Notes under the pieces: model-generated
Databases searched by the model: none
What the model was told of the DNA's origin: nothing
What the model saw: only the letters and a program-made list of their open reading frames with translations
Position numbers and translations under genes: made by a program
NCBI GenBank assembly: GCA_002320935.1
Contig: DCLG01000096.1
Coordinates: 963 to 12,580, forward strand
Direction of reading: 5' to 3'
Length of the DNA stretch: 11,618 nt
DNA from: Pedobacter sp. UBA1654
Lineage (GTDB): Bacteria; Bacteroidota; Bacteroidia; Sphingobacteriales; Sphingobacteriaceae
Shown here: piece after piece, positions 1-5,930 of the stretch
How the letters are laid out: every line of letters begins with the position of its first letter
Numbering within the stretch: position 1 is the stretch's first letter

Positions 1-842
1 CTGAATTATCAGATATCGCAAAATATAATGCAAGCAAGCTGAAAATCAGCAACATTCACTTTCTGAATACCGACGGTATCGAATATCTTCAGAAAACTGA
101 AACTAACTATTCAACCATATACATGGATCCAGCCCGGCGCGGTAAATCGGGGAAAGTATTCATGCTTAAGGATTGCAGTCCAAATGTTGTAGAACATCTT
201 GATTTGCTACTTAGCAAAGCTTCAAGGGTTATTATAAAGACCTCGCCACTGCTGGATATTTCAGCAGGAATCAGAGAACTCAGAAAGGTCTCCGAAGTCC
301 AGATCATCAGCGTCAGGAACGAATGTAAAGAGTTGTTGTTTATCCTTGAATCCAAAGCCATTCCGCAGGATCCACGAATTACCAGCGTGACGATAAATGA
401 AGAAATAAAAATAACAACCTTCCATCAAGGACCTGATGAAATTGGTCCATCAAACCAAAGCGATGATCACACTAAAGTTGGCTTAAGAAAATACCTCTAT
501 GAACCCGATGTCGCACTGCTGAAGAGCGGTGAATTCAACGCCATTGGCAACATGTTCAACTTATCTAAACTTGATCTGCAGTCACAATTGTACACTTCAG
601 ATCACATAAAACCCGAGTTCCCTGGGCGAATATTCGAGCTACACGAAATATTAACGAAGAAAGAACTGAAGAAACATAAGGCATTAACGGGAAACGTAAT
701 CGTACGAAATTATCCGGCAAAGCCCGAAGAATTAATTAAAGCTTTCAAAATCAAGTCCTCCCAGAACGACTTTCTTGTATTCACAAAAGTTCATGATCTG
801 GGTTACGTGATTTTAAAAGCTTCAATACTTCAGCACTACTAA
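1..842 (+). CDS. THUMP-like class I SAM-dependent methyltransferase, 5' partial
   Basis: The reading frame is open from base 3 and ends at TAA 840-842, giving about 279 visible residues; the start and the SAM-binding motif I lie before the window. The visible part begins in the Rossmann fold: an acidic motif region (LNTDGIEYLQ) is followed by the strand-loop YMDPARR, at the place where N6/RNA methyltransferases carry their catalytic or substrate-loop motif. Later strands (IIKTSPLLDI, ISVRNECKELLFIL) continue the fold. The last 60 or so residues (KKHKALTGN, IVRNYPAKPEEL, then a VFTKV strand) fit the C-terminal THUMP-like domain typical of Bacteroidota members of this family. The ATG at 123 lies inside the conserved core, just before DPARR, so it is not the start. 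The substrate is unknown; RNA is likely from the THUMP-like domain, by inference. No terminator is visible in the 50 bases before the convergent peroxiredoxin gene. Confidence 0.8.
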   Translation, partial: ELSDIAKYNASKLKISNIHFLNTDGIEYLQKTETNYSTIYMDPARRGKSGKVFMLKDCSPNVVEHLDLLLSKASRVIIKTSPLLDISAGIRELRKVSEVQIISVRNECKELLFILESKAIPQDPRITSVTINEEIKITTFHQGPDEIGPSNQSDDHTKVGLRKYLYEPDVALLKSGEFNAIGNMFNLSKLDLQSQLYTSDHIKPEFPGRIFELHEILTKKELKKHKALTGNVIVRNYPAKPEELIKAFKIKSSQNDFLVFTKVHDLGYVILKASILQHY

Positions 843-892
843 CAGAAGCGATTATGCCTTTATATAGTAAAAATCAATGAGCGTCAATGCGC

Positions 893-1528
893 CTACTTAT
901 TTGGTTGTGGTGTTGTTCTTAGATACGGTTTAATGACCTTATGTCCCTTTGGAAAACGTTCAGGTATATCTTCCGTTTTGATGCTGTTCATAACAACCAC
1001 GTCATCACCATCGTTCCAGTCGGCCGGTGTAGCAACGCTGTAATTTGCAGTCAGCTGTAGCGAGTCTATAACCCGCAGGACCTCCGTGAAGTTTCTGCCG
1101 GTAGACGCCGGGTAGGTCAGCATTAACTTTATCTTTTTATCCGGAGAAATGATGAATAAAGACCTTACTGTTAAGGTTTCCGAAGCATTCGGGTGAATCA
1201 TGTCGTATAAGTCGGCAATCTTCTTGTCCTCGTCCGCGATGATCGGGAACTCTACATTGGTATTCTGCGTCTCATTGATATCACTTATCCAGCCTTTATG
1301 CGACTCGGCAGAGTCAACACTTAAAGCAAGAACCTTAACATTTCTCTTTTCGAACTCCCCTTTTAACGCGGCTGTGCGTCCTAATTCTGTTGTACAAACG
1401 GGTGTGTAATCTGCCGGATGTGAAAACAACACGCCCCAGCTATCGCCCAGGAATTCGTAAAAATCAATATCGCCAATTGATGTTTTGGCCTGAAAGTTCG
1501 GTGCAACATCTCCAATTCTGATACTCAT
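893..1528 (-). CDS. 1-Cys peroxiredoxin (Prx6 family)
   Basis: This is a 211-residue cytoplasmic thiol peroxidase that reduces hydrogen peroxide and organic hydroperoxides. The active-site motif is P38-A-D-Y-T42-P-V-C45 followed by TTE. Cys45 is the peroxidatic cysteine and the only cysteine in the protein, Thr42 completes the motif, and Arg122 (TVRSLF) is the expected conserved arginine. With no resolving cysteine, and with the long C-terminal arm (PADWNDGDDVVV, then the KGHKVIKPYLR region), it matches the Prx6/1-Cys class rather than AhpC. The start is the ATG at 1526-1528, giving the family N-terminus MSIRIGDVAPNF. The frame stays open upstream to 1741, but those codons cross the terminator of the next gene and look nothing like peroxiredoxin. 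There is no SD; an A-rich stretch precedes the ATG. It appears to be a single-gene unit. No convincing promoter box was found. Confidence 0.95.
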   Translation of the reverse strand: MSIRIGDVAPNFQAKTSIGDIDFYEFLGDSWGVLFSHPADYTPVCTTELGRTAALKGEFEKRNVKVLALSVDSAESHKGWISDINETQNTNVEFPIIADEDKKIADLYDMIHPNASETLTVRSLFIISPDKKIKLMLTYPASTGRNFTEVLRVIDSLQLTANYSVATPADWNDGDDVVVMNSIKTEDIPERFPKGHKVIKPYLRTTPQPNK

Positions 1529-1701
1529 ATTTTTGGTTTTAAGTTTATCAACTGAAATTAACAATCTTATTATAAAAACAAGAACACTGCCACAATTTGA
1601 CATCAAACTGTACCAAGTGTGTATGACAAACAACTGTCGAGGGATCAGAAGCAAGATGACGATCTTGATTAACCTTGCCCGCAATGGAAAGTTCAAAGCA
1701 T

Positions 1702-1730
1702 AAAAAACCCCTGCCGTTAAGTCAGGGGTT
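1702..1730 (-). terminator. Intrinsic terminator of the sigma/protease unit
   Basis: Read on the minus strand, an 8-bp stem AACCCCTG / CAGGGGTT with a 9-base loop ends in six T, then ATG. It begins about 30 bases after the protease gene stop codon at 1759. The plus-strand side has no T-run, so it acts for the minus strand only. It sits between the protease gene and the peroxiredoxin gene, so the latter is a separate transcription unit. Confidence 0.85.
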
Positions 1731-1758
1731 CCATATCTCATTACACTAAAGATAAATC

Positions 1759-2853
1759 TTAGTTATAGACCTTGATCATAAAAACGTGATCCTGAATCTT
1801 CTCAATCTGTTCCGTACGATGTAAGCCTTGTAGCGGGTTCTTCTTGTGAACCTTCACTGTATTTCCAAGGGAATCCTGTGGAATTGCACGAAGAGCTTCC
1901 AGCACATACTTAGACTTGATCGCATAGGCTGCCCCATCGATCGAGGTCTCCTTGGCGCTAATCACGCCAATAACATTTCCTTGGTTGTCAAGCAATGGAC
2001 CACCGCTGTTTCCAGGATTCACACGGATGTCTACCTGGTAAGAAAGTGTATCTCCACCAAAGCCGGTGTTAGAACTTAAGTAACCTTCACCCAAAACTGC
2101 ATCATCTTTAGGAAAACCAAGGGTGTAAACATGTTCGCCCATACCTGCAGTGTTCAACTTCAGTTTGTAAGGCAACGTATTTAAACTCGTAAACTGGCTA
2201 TCTACAATCTTAAGGATCGCCAGGTCATATTGGGGATCCTGATAGACCACCTTTACTTTATAAGAATCTCCTTTGCTGTTCTGAACATATATAGAGTCCG
2301 CTTTATCAATCACATGATAATTGGTACACAAATAACCATTTGAGGTCAGTGCAAAACCGGTTCCGCCAAACTGTGCAGGATTTACAGGCGCTTTAGCCGC
2401 TTTATTGCTGGAGTTCACATTGCGGATTAAGCGGTTTTGAGAATTTTGAATCTTAACCAGCTCACGGCGCATCATTTCATAGCTACCATTTTGCTTGCTG
2501 CTATGGGAGATGGAATAAATGGAAACGAAGGTCAGGACCAGGAATGATGCAGCAACTGCAAAGGCAGATTTGTTTTTGCGCCAAAGGTTCACGATGAACG
2601 ATGAATGCGGTTTCAACTCCTCTGTAAGTGTGTCCACGTCAATTGTCGAATGTATATTATTCAACTTGTCTTTCAAAGAACTTTGCGTCCCGAAATCACT
2701 TAAGGACTCAAGAAAGAGCTTATGAGCAACCACCTTGTGATCCAGTTGCGGATCCTGAGCACGTTTCAATTCAAATGCACGGGCTTCGCTATCACTCAAC
2801 CTTCCATTCAAAAAATCCTCAATCAATTCTTCTAGTTCTATCTCGTTTCTCAT
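1759..2853 (-). CDS. Anti-sigma-like segment fused to membrane-anchored trypsin/HtrA-type serine protease
   Basis: This 364-residue protein has three parts. Residues 5-50 (ELIEDFLNGRLSDSEARAFE, then a DPQLDHKV segment) resemble the helical cytoplasmic head of Bacteroidota anti-sigma proteins; no zinc HxxxCxxC is present. Residues about 96-116 form one transmembrane helix, preceded by WRKNK, which predicts an N-in topology. Residues 160-325 are a chymotrypsin-fold S1C protease with a complete triad: His180 (TNYHVID), Asp210 (YDLAILK) and Ser283 in GNSGGPL. The region after the TM (125-150) may be a short coiled linker. No PDZ domain follows; about 40 residues remain. The gene starts 3 bases after the ECF sigma stop codon, so the two are almost certainly cotranscribed and translationally coupled. 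I infer that it holds the sigma factor at the membrane and senses or cleaves periplasmic protein. The protease assignment is firm; the anti-sigma role is inferred. Confidence 0.9.
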   Translation of the reverse strand: MRNEIELEELIEDFLNGRLSDSEARAFELKRAQDPQLDHKVVAHKLFLESLSDFGTQSSLKDKLNNIHSTIDVDTLTEELKPHSSFIVNLWRKNKSAFAVAASFLVLTFVSIYSISHSSKQNGSYEMMRRELVKIQNSQNRLIRNVNSSNKAAKAPVNPAQFGGTGFALTSNGYLCTNYHVIDKADSIYVQNSKGDSYKVKVVYQDPQYDLAILKIVDSQFTSLNTLPYKLKLNTAGMGEHVYTLGFPKDDAVLGEGYLSSNTGFGGDTLSYQVDIRVNPGNSGGPLLDNQGNVIGVISAKETSIDGAAYAIKSKYVLEALRAIPQDSLGNTVKVHKKNPLQGLHRTEQIEKIQDHVFMIKVYN

Positions 2854-2856
2854 AGA

Positions 2857-3423
2857 TTAAATCTGAAAAAACAACTTCTTCAACCGTTGCAGGCATTTAT
2901 ATTTCTGTGTTTTTGCGTTATCCGTATTCGTATAACCAAACTTCTCAGAAATATCCTGCATGGATAAATTGTTAATGTAAAAATCCTGAATAATCGTCTT
3001 GCAGGGTTCGCCCAAACTTGCCAGTGCCGATCCCATCTTTTCAAACTGGAGATCTTTGGCTTCATGCAATTCAACGTCAGTTTCAACTGCAATAATATCT
3101 TCAAATTCCGCGATGTTACTTGATTTTCGGCTGTGCTGCGCAAGCTTCTTTAACCAAATACGTCTGCTAACAGAATATATATAAGTCTTAAGTTTACTCG
3201 TTAATTCAAATTCACCGGTCTTGATCTTATTGTAAAGTATAATGATCGATTCCTGGTAAACATCCTTAGCATCATCCTCGTCGCCGTTATTATTTAAAAT
3301 AAATTGCAGTACCATCGGAAAATAACCAGTGTACAACTTATTTAACGCATCCTCAGAATCATTTAATATTCCTAATACAACCTCTCTATCTGTTGGAACT
3401 GAACTGCTTAACTTATTACTCAC
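2857..3423 (-). CDS. ECF-type RNA polymerase sigma factor
   Basis: This is a 188-residue sigma-70 family factor of ECF architecture. Region 2 spans roughly residues 20-95, with the acidic DEDDAKDVYQESIIILYNKI core-binding stretch and LKTYIYSVSRRIWLKK for -10 recognition. Region 4 spans about 125-186, with a helix-turn-helix (SMQDISEKFGY, then NAKTQKYKCLQRLKKL) for the -35 element. No region 1.1 or 3 is present. The start ATG at 3421-3423 gives MSNKLSSS, and no nearby alternative fits better. It is the first gene of a two-gene unit with the anti-sigma-like protease, an arrangement typical of ECF/anti-sigma pairs. A GGTAACCCA motif on the minus strand about 73-81 bases upstream of the ATG could be its own -35 element, implying autoregulation. 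The ECF subgroup cannot be set from this sequence alone. Confidence 0.95.
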   Translation of the reverse strand: MSNKLSSSVPTDREVVLGILNDSEDALNKLYTGYFPMVLQFILNNNGDEDDAKDVYQESIIILYNKIKTGEFELTSKLKTYIYSVSRRIWLKKLAQHSRKSSNIAEFEDIIAVETDVELHEAKDLQFEKMGSALASLGEPCKTIIQDFYINNLSMQDISEKFGYTNTDNAKTQKYKCLQRLKKLFFQI

Positions 3424-3447
3424 TAATTAATACGTTTAAACGTGAAT

Positions 3448-3456
3448 GGTAACCCA
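3448..3456 (+). promoter_or_regulatory. GGTAACCCA motif, candidate ECF -35 element for the lipoprotein gene
   Basis: This nonamer faces the lipoprotein gene, which starts at 3563. It is an exact inverted copy of 3496-3504. It contains the GTAAC/GGAAC-like core common in ECF -35 elements. The following 16-17 bases are AT-rich (a TATTAAAAG stretch) with no clear -10 motif. The implied transcription start is near 3483, giving a leader of roughly 80 bases. No TAnnTTTG box occurs on this strand before the gene. The function is inferred. Confidence 0.45.
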
Positions 3457-3495
3457 ATGCTAACAAAATAATTATTAAAAGTTTTTTAAAAAAGC

Positions 3496-3504
3496 TGGGT
3501 TACC
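3496..3504 (-). promoter_or_regulatory. GGTAACCCA motif, candidate ECF -35 element for the sigma gene
   Basis: On the minus strand this reads GGTAACCCA toward the sigma gene. The implied transcription start is near 3469, giving a leader of about 45 bases. It pairs with the copy at 3448-3456, with 39 bases between the arms. The spacing is too long for a useful hairpin, so two promoters facing each other, or a pair of regulator sites, is more likely. A rival primary-sigma box with one mismatch (TTATTTTG, 3464-3471, minus) exists, so dependence on the ECF factor is not certain. Confidence 0.45.
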
Positions 3505-3562
3505 TTTTATCCTTATGGGTATTAATCAGTAAAATTAATTAATTATTTTAAACAGAATTGAA

Positions 3563-3781
3563 ATGAAAAACTTATTTAAATTTGGCTTTTTAGCTTTAGC
3601 AATCTCTTTATCAGTAGCAGCTTGTAGCTCAGAAGGTTCTGGTTCAGGATCTGATACTACAATGACTGATTCTTCAGCTATCATCACTGATACTACTGCA
3701 ACTGACACTACTATCACTGACTCAACTGTTCAAGATACTACTGTTAAAGTTGAAACTTCTACTACTGAAGTTAAACCATAA
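3563..3781 (+). CDS. Small Thr/Asp-rich lipoprotein, possible O-glycoprotein
   Basis: This 72-residue precursor has a Lys-containing N-terminus (MKNLFKF), a hydrophobic h-region and the lipobox VAAC with Cys21, so it should be lipidated by Lgt and anchored in the envelope. The mature part opens with a Ser/Gly linker (SSEGSGSGS). It continues as a low-complexity chain with pentapeptide spacing D-T/S-T-x-T at D31, D43, D48, D53 and D58, and no predicted globular fold. Five of these fit the Bacteroidota O-glycosylation motif D-(S/T)-(A/I/L/V/M/T). Fifteen of 16 Thr codons are ACT, and codon use is strongly biased compared with the neighbours, which suggests high expression. The gene is divergent from the ECF sigma gene and followed at once by a strong terminator, so it is monocistronic. 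I recognise no named family. The lipoprotein call is firm; glycosylation and membership in the sigma regulon are inferred. Confidence 0.85.
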   Translation: MKNLFKFGFLALAISLSVAACSSEGSGSGSDTTMTDSSAIITDTTATDTTITDSTVQDTTVKVETSTTEVKP

Positions 3782-3796
3782 TTTAACTTTACCCAT

Positions 3797-3834
3797 AAAA
3801 AAAGAGGCTTTCCTAATCGGAAGCCTCTTTTTTT
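3797..3834 (+). terminator. Intrinsic terminator of the lipoprotein gene
   Basis: The stem AGAGGCTTTCC / GGAAGCCTCT has a TAATC loop and one bulged T, and is followed by seven T and then ATG. A matching run of seven A precedes the stem, so the A:U pairing could extend it. It lies 16 bases after the lipoprotein stop codon. No minus-strand gene reads into it. Confidence 0.9.
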
Positions 3835-3853
3835 ATGCATTAACAATAAATGT

Positions 3854-3861
3854 TACCTTTG
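3854..3861 (+). promoter_or_regulatory. Bacteroidota -7 promoter box of purB
   Basis: TACCTTTG matches TAnnTTTG exactly and is followed by CAGGG. The position 19-21 bases upstream falls in the T-run of the preceding terminator, and no clear TTG -33 element is seen. The ATG lies 25 bases after the box. Confidence 0.7.
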
Positions 3862-3886
3862 CAGGGTATCAATAGACCCCTTATTC

Positions 3887-5233
3887 ATGAACTTCTCTGC
3901 ACTTCAAGCCATCTCACCGGTAGATGGACGTTACAGGCTAACTACACAGAACCTTGCCAACTACTTTTCCGAATCTGCACTAATCAAATACCGCGTCTTT
4001 GTAGAGGTGGAATATTTTATCGCGCTGTGTAATACAGATCTACCCGGATTAACAGCATTCGAGAACAATAAGTTCGAAGCATTAAGAGGTATTTACCTGA
4101 ACTTCTCTGAAGCAGATGCACAAGAAGTAAAAGTTACCGAAAAGGTAACCAACCATGATGTAAAAGCTGTTGAGTACTTCATCAAAAAAAAATTTGATGG
4201 ACTTGGGTTGTCGGAGTATAAAGAATTTATCCACTTCGGTTTAACCTCGCAGGACATTAACAATACTGCCATTCCATATACTTTCAAACTCGCTTTGGAA
4301 GAAGTTTACTACCCCGGCATAAATCAATTGATCGCCAAGATCGAAGAACTTGCTGAAGCATGGAAAGATGTACCTATGCTGGCGCATACCCACGGGCAGC
4401 CGGCATCACCAACCAAGCTCGGCAAGGAGTTTATGGTCTTCGCAGAACGCATCAAGATCCAGTTGGAAAATCTAAAACGCATTCCAAATGCGGCGAAATT
4501 TGGCGGCGCAACCGGAAACTTCAATGCACACCACATTGCCTACCCTTCCATCAACTGGGTTGAATTTTCGAACAATTTTGTGAACAATACGCTCGGACTG
4601 AGCCGTTCACAATACACCACCCAGATCGAACATTACGATCAGTTCGCTGCACAGTGCGATGCTTTGAAAAGAATTAATAACATCATCATCGACCTCGACC
4701 GCGATATATGGACCTATATCTCAAAAAATTATTTCAAGCAGAAAATTAAAGAAGGTGAGATCGGTTCATCCGCAATGCCGCATAAAGTGAATCCGATCGA
4801 CTTCGAAAATGCAGAGGGTAATGCCGGCATTGCCAATGCACTATTCGAGTTTTTTGCAGCCAAGCTTCCAATCTCAAGACTACAACGTGATCTGACGGAT
4901 TCGACCGTTTTAAGGAACATCGGTGTACCAATGGCACATACCATGATCACCATCAGTTCCACACTAAAAGGATTGAACAAGATCATCCTGAACAATGAGG
5001 CAATCGATGCTGACCTTGAAAATAACTGGGCCGTAGTAGCAGAAGCCATCCAAACCATCCTGAGAAGAGAAGCATATCCAAATCCATATGAGGCGCTGAA
5101 AGATCTTACCAGAACAAACCAGAAGATCACTGCAGACACCATGGCAACCTTCATCAACGGACTGGATGTTAGCGACTTGGTTAAAGCAGAATTAAAACTG
5201 ATCACGCCATTTTCTTACACCGGCATCTTTTAA
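3887..5233 (+). CDS. purB: Adenylosuccinate lyase
   Basis: This 448-residue cytoplasmic homotetrameric enzyme of the fumarase/aspartase superfamily works twice in purine synthesis: SAICAR to AICAR plus fumarate, and adenylosuccinate to AMP plus fumarate. Sequence marks include the N-terminal SPVDGRYR (10-17), the HTHGQPA block (167-173, His169 as the likely general acid), and the mobile signature loop GSSAMPHKVNP (293-303), whose serine acts as general base. Lys300 and Asn302 are in the family signature, continuing IDFENAEGN. The length and loop type match the E. coli-like PurB branch rather than the shorter Bacillus type. The start ATG at 3887 gives MNFSALQAISPVDG, as expected for the family. 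The gene has its own -7 box and no obvious terminator before the next gene. Confidence is very high. Confidence 0.98.
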   Translation: MNFSALQAISPVDGRYRLTTQNLANYFSESALIKYRVFVEVEYFIALCNTDLPGLTAFENNKFEALRGIYLNFSEADAQEVKVTEKVTNHDVKAVEYFIKKKFDGLGLSEYKEFIHFGLTSQDINNTAIPYTFKLALEEVYYPGINQLIAKIEELAEAWKDVPMLAHTHGQPASPTKLGKEFMVFAERIKIQLENLKRIPNAAKFGGATGNFNAHHIAYPSINWVEFSNNFVNNTLGLSRSQYTTQIEHYDQFAAQCDALKRINNIIIDLDRDIWTYISKNYFKQKIKEGEIGSSAMPHKVNPIDFENAEGNAGIANALFEFFAAKLPISRLQRDLTDSTVLRNIGVPMAHTMITISSTLKGLNKIILNNEAIDADLENNWAVVAEAIQTILRREAYPNPYEALKDLTRTNQKITADTMATFINGLDVSDLVKAELKLITPFSYTGIF

Positions 5234-5262
5234 CATAATGACCTAAAACAGACATCGATCTC

Positions 5263-5292
5263 TTAGATTAGAATGTTTATTAATTATTTTTG
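5263..5292 (+). promoter_or_regulatory. Promoter of the Nfu-type gene
   Basis: TATTTTTG at 5285-5292 is an exact TAnnTTTG box. A partial -33 element (TTA at 5263-5265, consensus TTG) lies 19 bases upstream. The ATG is 18 bases after the box, leaving a leader of roughly 12 A-rich bases without a Shine-Dalgarno sequence. The purB stop is at 5233, so this gene can be transcribed independently. Confidence 0.65.
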
Positions 5293-5310
5293 TAATAAAA
5301 AAAGAAGACA

Positions 5311-5871
5311 ATGACGATCAACGTATATACAGAACAGACGCCTAATCCTGCTACAATGAAATTCATGGTCAATAAATTATTGATCAATGGCAGTGAAGAT
5401 TTTGCTACAAAAGAAAGTGCAGAGCACTCTCCTTTTGCTAAGGAGCTGTTCAAGTTCAACTTTGTAACTGGTGTGTTTTTCGCGAGTAACTTTGTAACCA
5501 TTACGAAAGCAGAAGATGCTGACTGGGCTGATATCGAACCAATTCTTAAGGAGTTTGTAAAAGGTGCAGTAGAATCTGAATACAAGATTAAGGAAGAAAC
5601 AAACAGTAACGAAGCGCCTAATTTCGAAGGTACAGACATCGAAAAGAAAATTCAGCAGATCCTGCACGACTACGTGCGTCCCGCTGTTGAGCAGGATGGC
5701 GGTGCGATCAGCTACAAATCCTTCGACGAAGGTGATGGCGTGGTTACCGTAGAACTCAGAGGATCATGCAGTGGTTGCCCTTCTTCTACCATCACCCTGA
5801 AATCAGGCATACAGAATTTATTGCAGCGTATGGTTCCTGAAGTAAAAGAAGTTGTTTCAGAGGCATTATAA
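5311..5871 (+). CDS. NFU1-type iron-sulfur cluster scaffold/carrier (Nfu N-terminal domain + NifU C-terminal domain)
   Basis: This 186-residue cytoplasmic protein has two domains. Residues 1-90 are the Nfu N-terminal domain, recognised by TEQTPNPATMKFMVNK and FFASNFVTITK. Residues 108-185 are the NifU-like domain, with VRPAVEQDGGAI and the cluster-binding motif Cys153-x-x-Cys156 in GSCSGCPSST. Two such CxxC units from a dimer bind one [4Fe-4S] cluster for delivery to apo-enzymes. This architecture is that of NFU1, as in mitochondria, and differs from E. coli NfuA, whose N-terminal half is a degenerate A-type domain. A low-complexity linker (about 95-107) joins the halves. A nearby Fe-S client is MtaB, though no direct link is shown. 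The gene converges on the ubiX-to-phosphatase operon and shares its terminator. Confidence 0.93.
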   Translation: MTINVYTEQTPNPATMKFMVNKLLINGSEDFATKESAEHSPFAKELFKFNFVTGVFFASNFVTITKAEDADWADIEPILKEFVKGAVESEYKIKEETNSNEAPNFEGTDIEKKIQQILHDYVRPAVEQDGGAISYKSFDEGDGVVTVELRGSCSGCPSSTITLKSGIQNLLQRMVPEVKEVVSEAL

Positions 5872-5873
5872 TC

Positions 5874-5891
5874 AAAGCTAAATTTAGCTTT
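5874..5891. repeat. 18-bp perfect palindrome after the Nfu gene
   Basis: AAAGCTAAA followed at once by TTTAGCTTT forms an uninterrupted 18-bp palindrome starting two bases after the stop codon and just before the terminator hairpin. It could be a small accessory hairpin or a protein site; nothing in the sequence decides between them. Confidence 0.5.
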
Positions 5892-5896
5892 AAATG

Positions 5897-5924
5897 AAAA
5901 AGACCCGAGAACGGGTCTTTTTTT
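5897..5924. terminator. Bidirectional intrinsic terminator between convergent genes
   Basis: The stem GACCCG / CGGGTC has an AGAA tetraloop and is flanked by five A on the left and seven T on the right. It therefore works for the Nfu gene on the plus strand (T7 followed by ATG) and for the phosphatase end of the operon on the minus strand (T5). The stop codons lie 25 bases to the left and 6 bases to the right. Confidence 0.9.
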
Positions 5925-5930
5925 ATGTCA

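Noticed and set aside
1604..1635. Possible peroxiredoxin promoter with TACAGTTTG on the minus strand and a TTG 18 bases upstream
   Set aside because: The -7 box has one base too many between TA and TTTG, so it does not match the consensus; not strong enough to list.
1529..1741. 71-residue N-terminal extension of the peroxiredoxin frame
   Set aside because: It has no peroxiredoxin similarity, no signal-peptide logic, and its codons run through the intrinsic terminator at 1702-1730; the start at 1528 gives the standard family N-terminus.
3464..3471. TTATTTTG on the minus strand as a primary-sigma box for the ECF gene
   Set aside because: It has one mismatch in the TA and no -33 element. It remains a rival to the GGTAACCCA model, but was not called.
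3448..3504. Reading the GGTAACCCA pair as a terminator or RNA hairpin
   Set aside because: A 39-base AT-rich loop and no T-run after either arm make this unlikely.
3535..3717. Minus-strand open frame opposite the lipoprotein gene
   Set aside because: Its Val/Ser-rich product mirrors the repetitive Thr/Asp codons on the plus strand, and the plus-strand gene has a clear lipobox and terminator.
4729..5205. 158-codon minus-strand open frame inside purB
   Set aside because: It lies opposite highly conserved PurB coding sequence and its product resembles no family; shadow frame.
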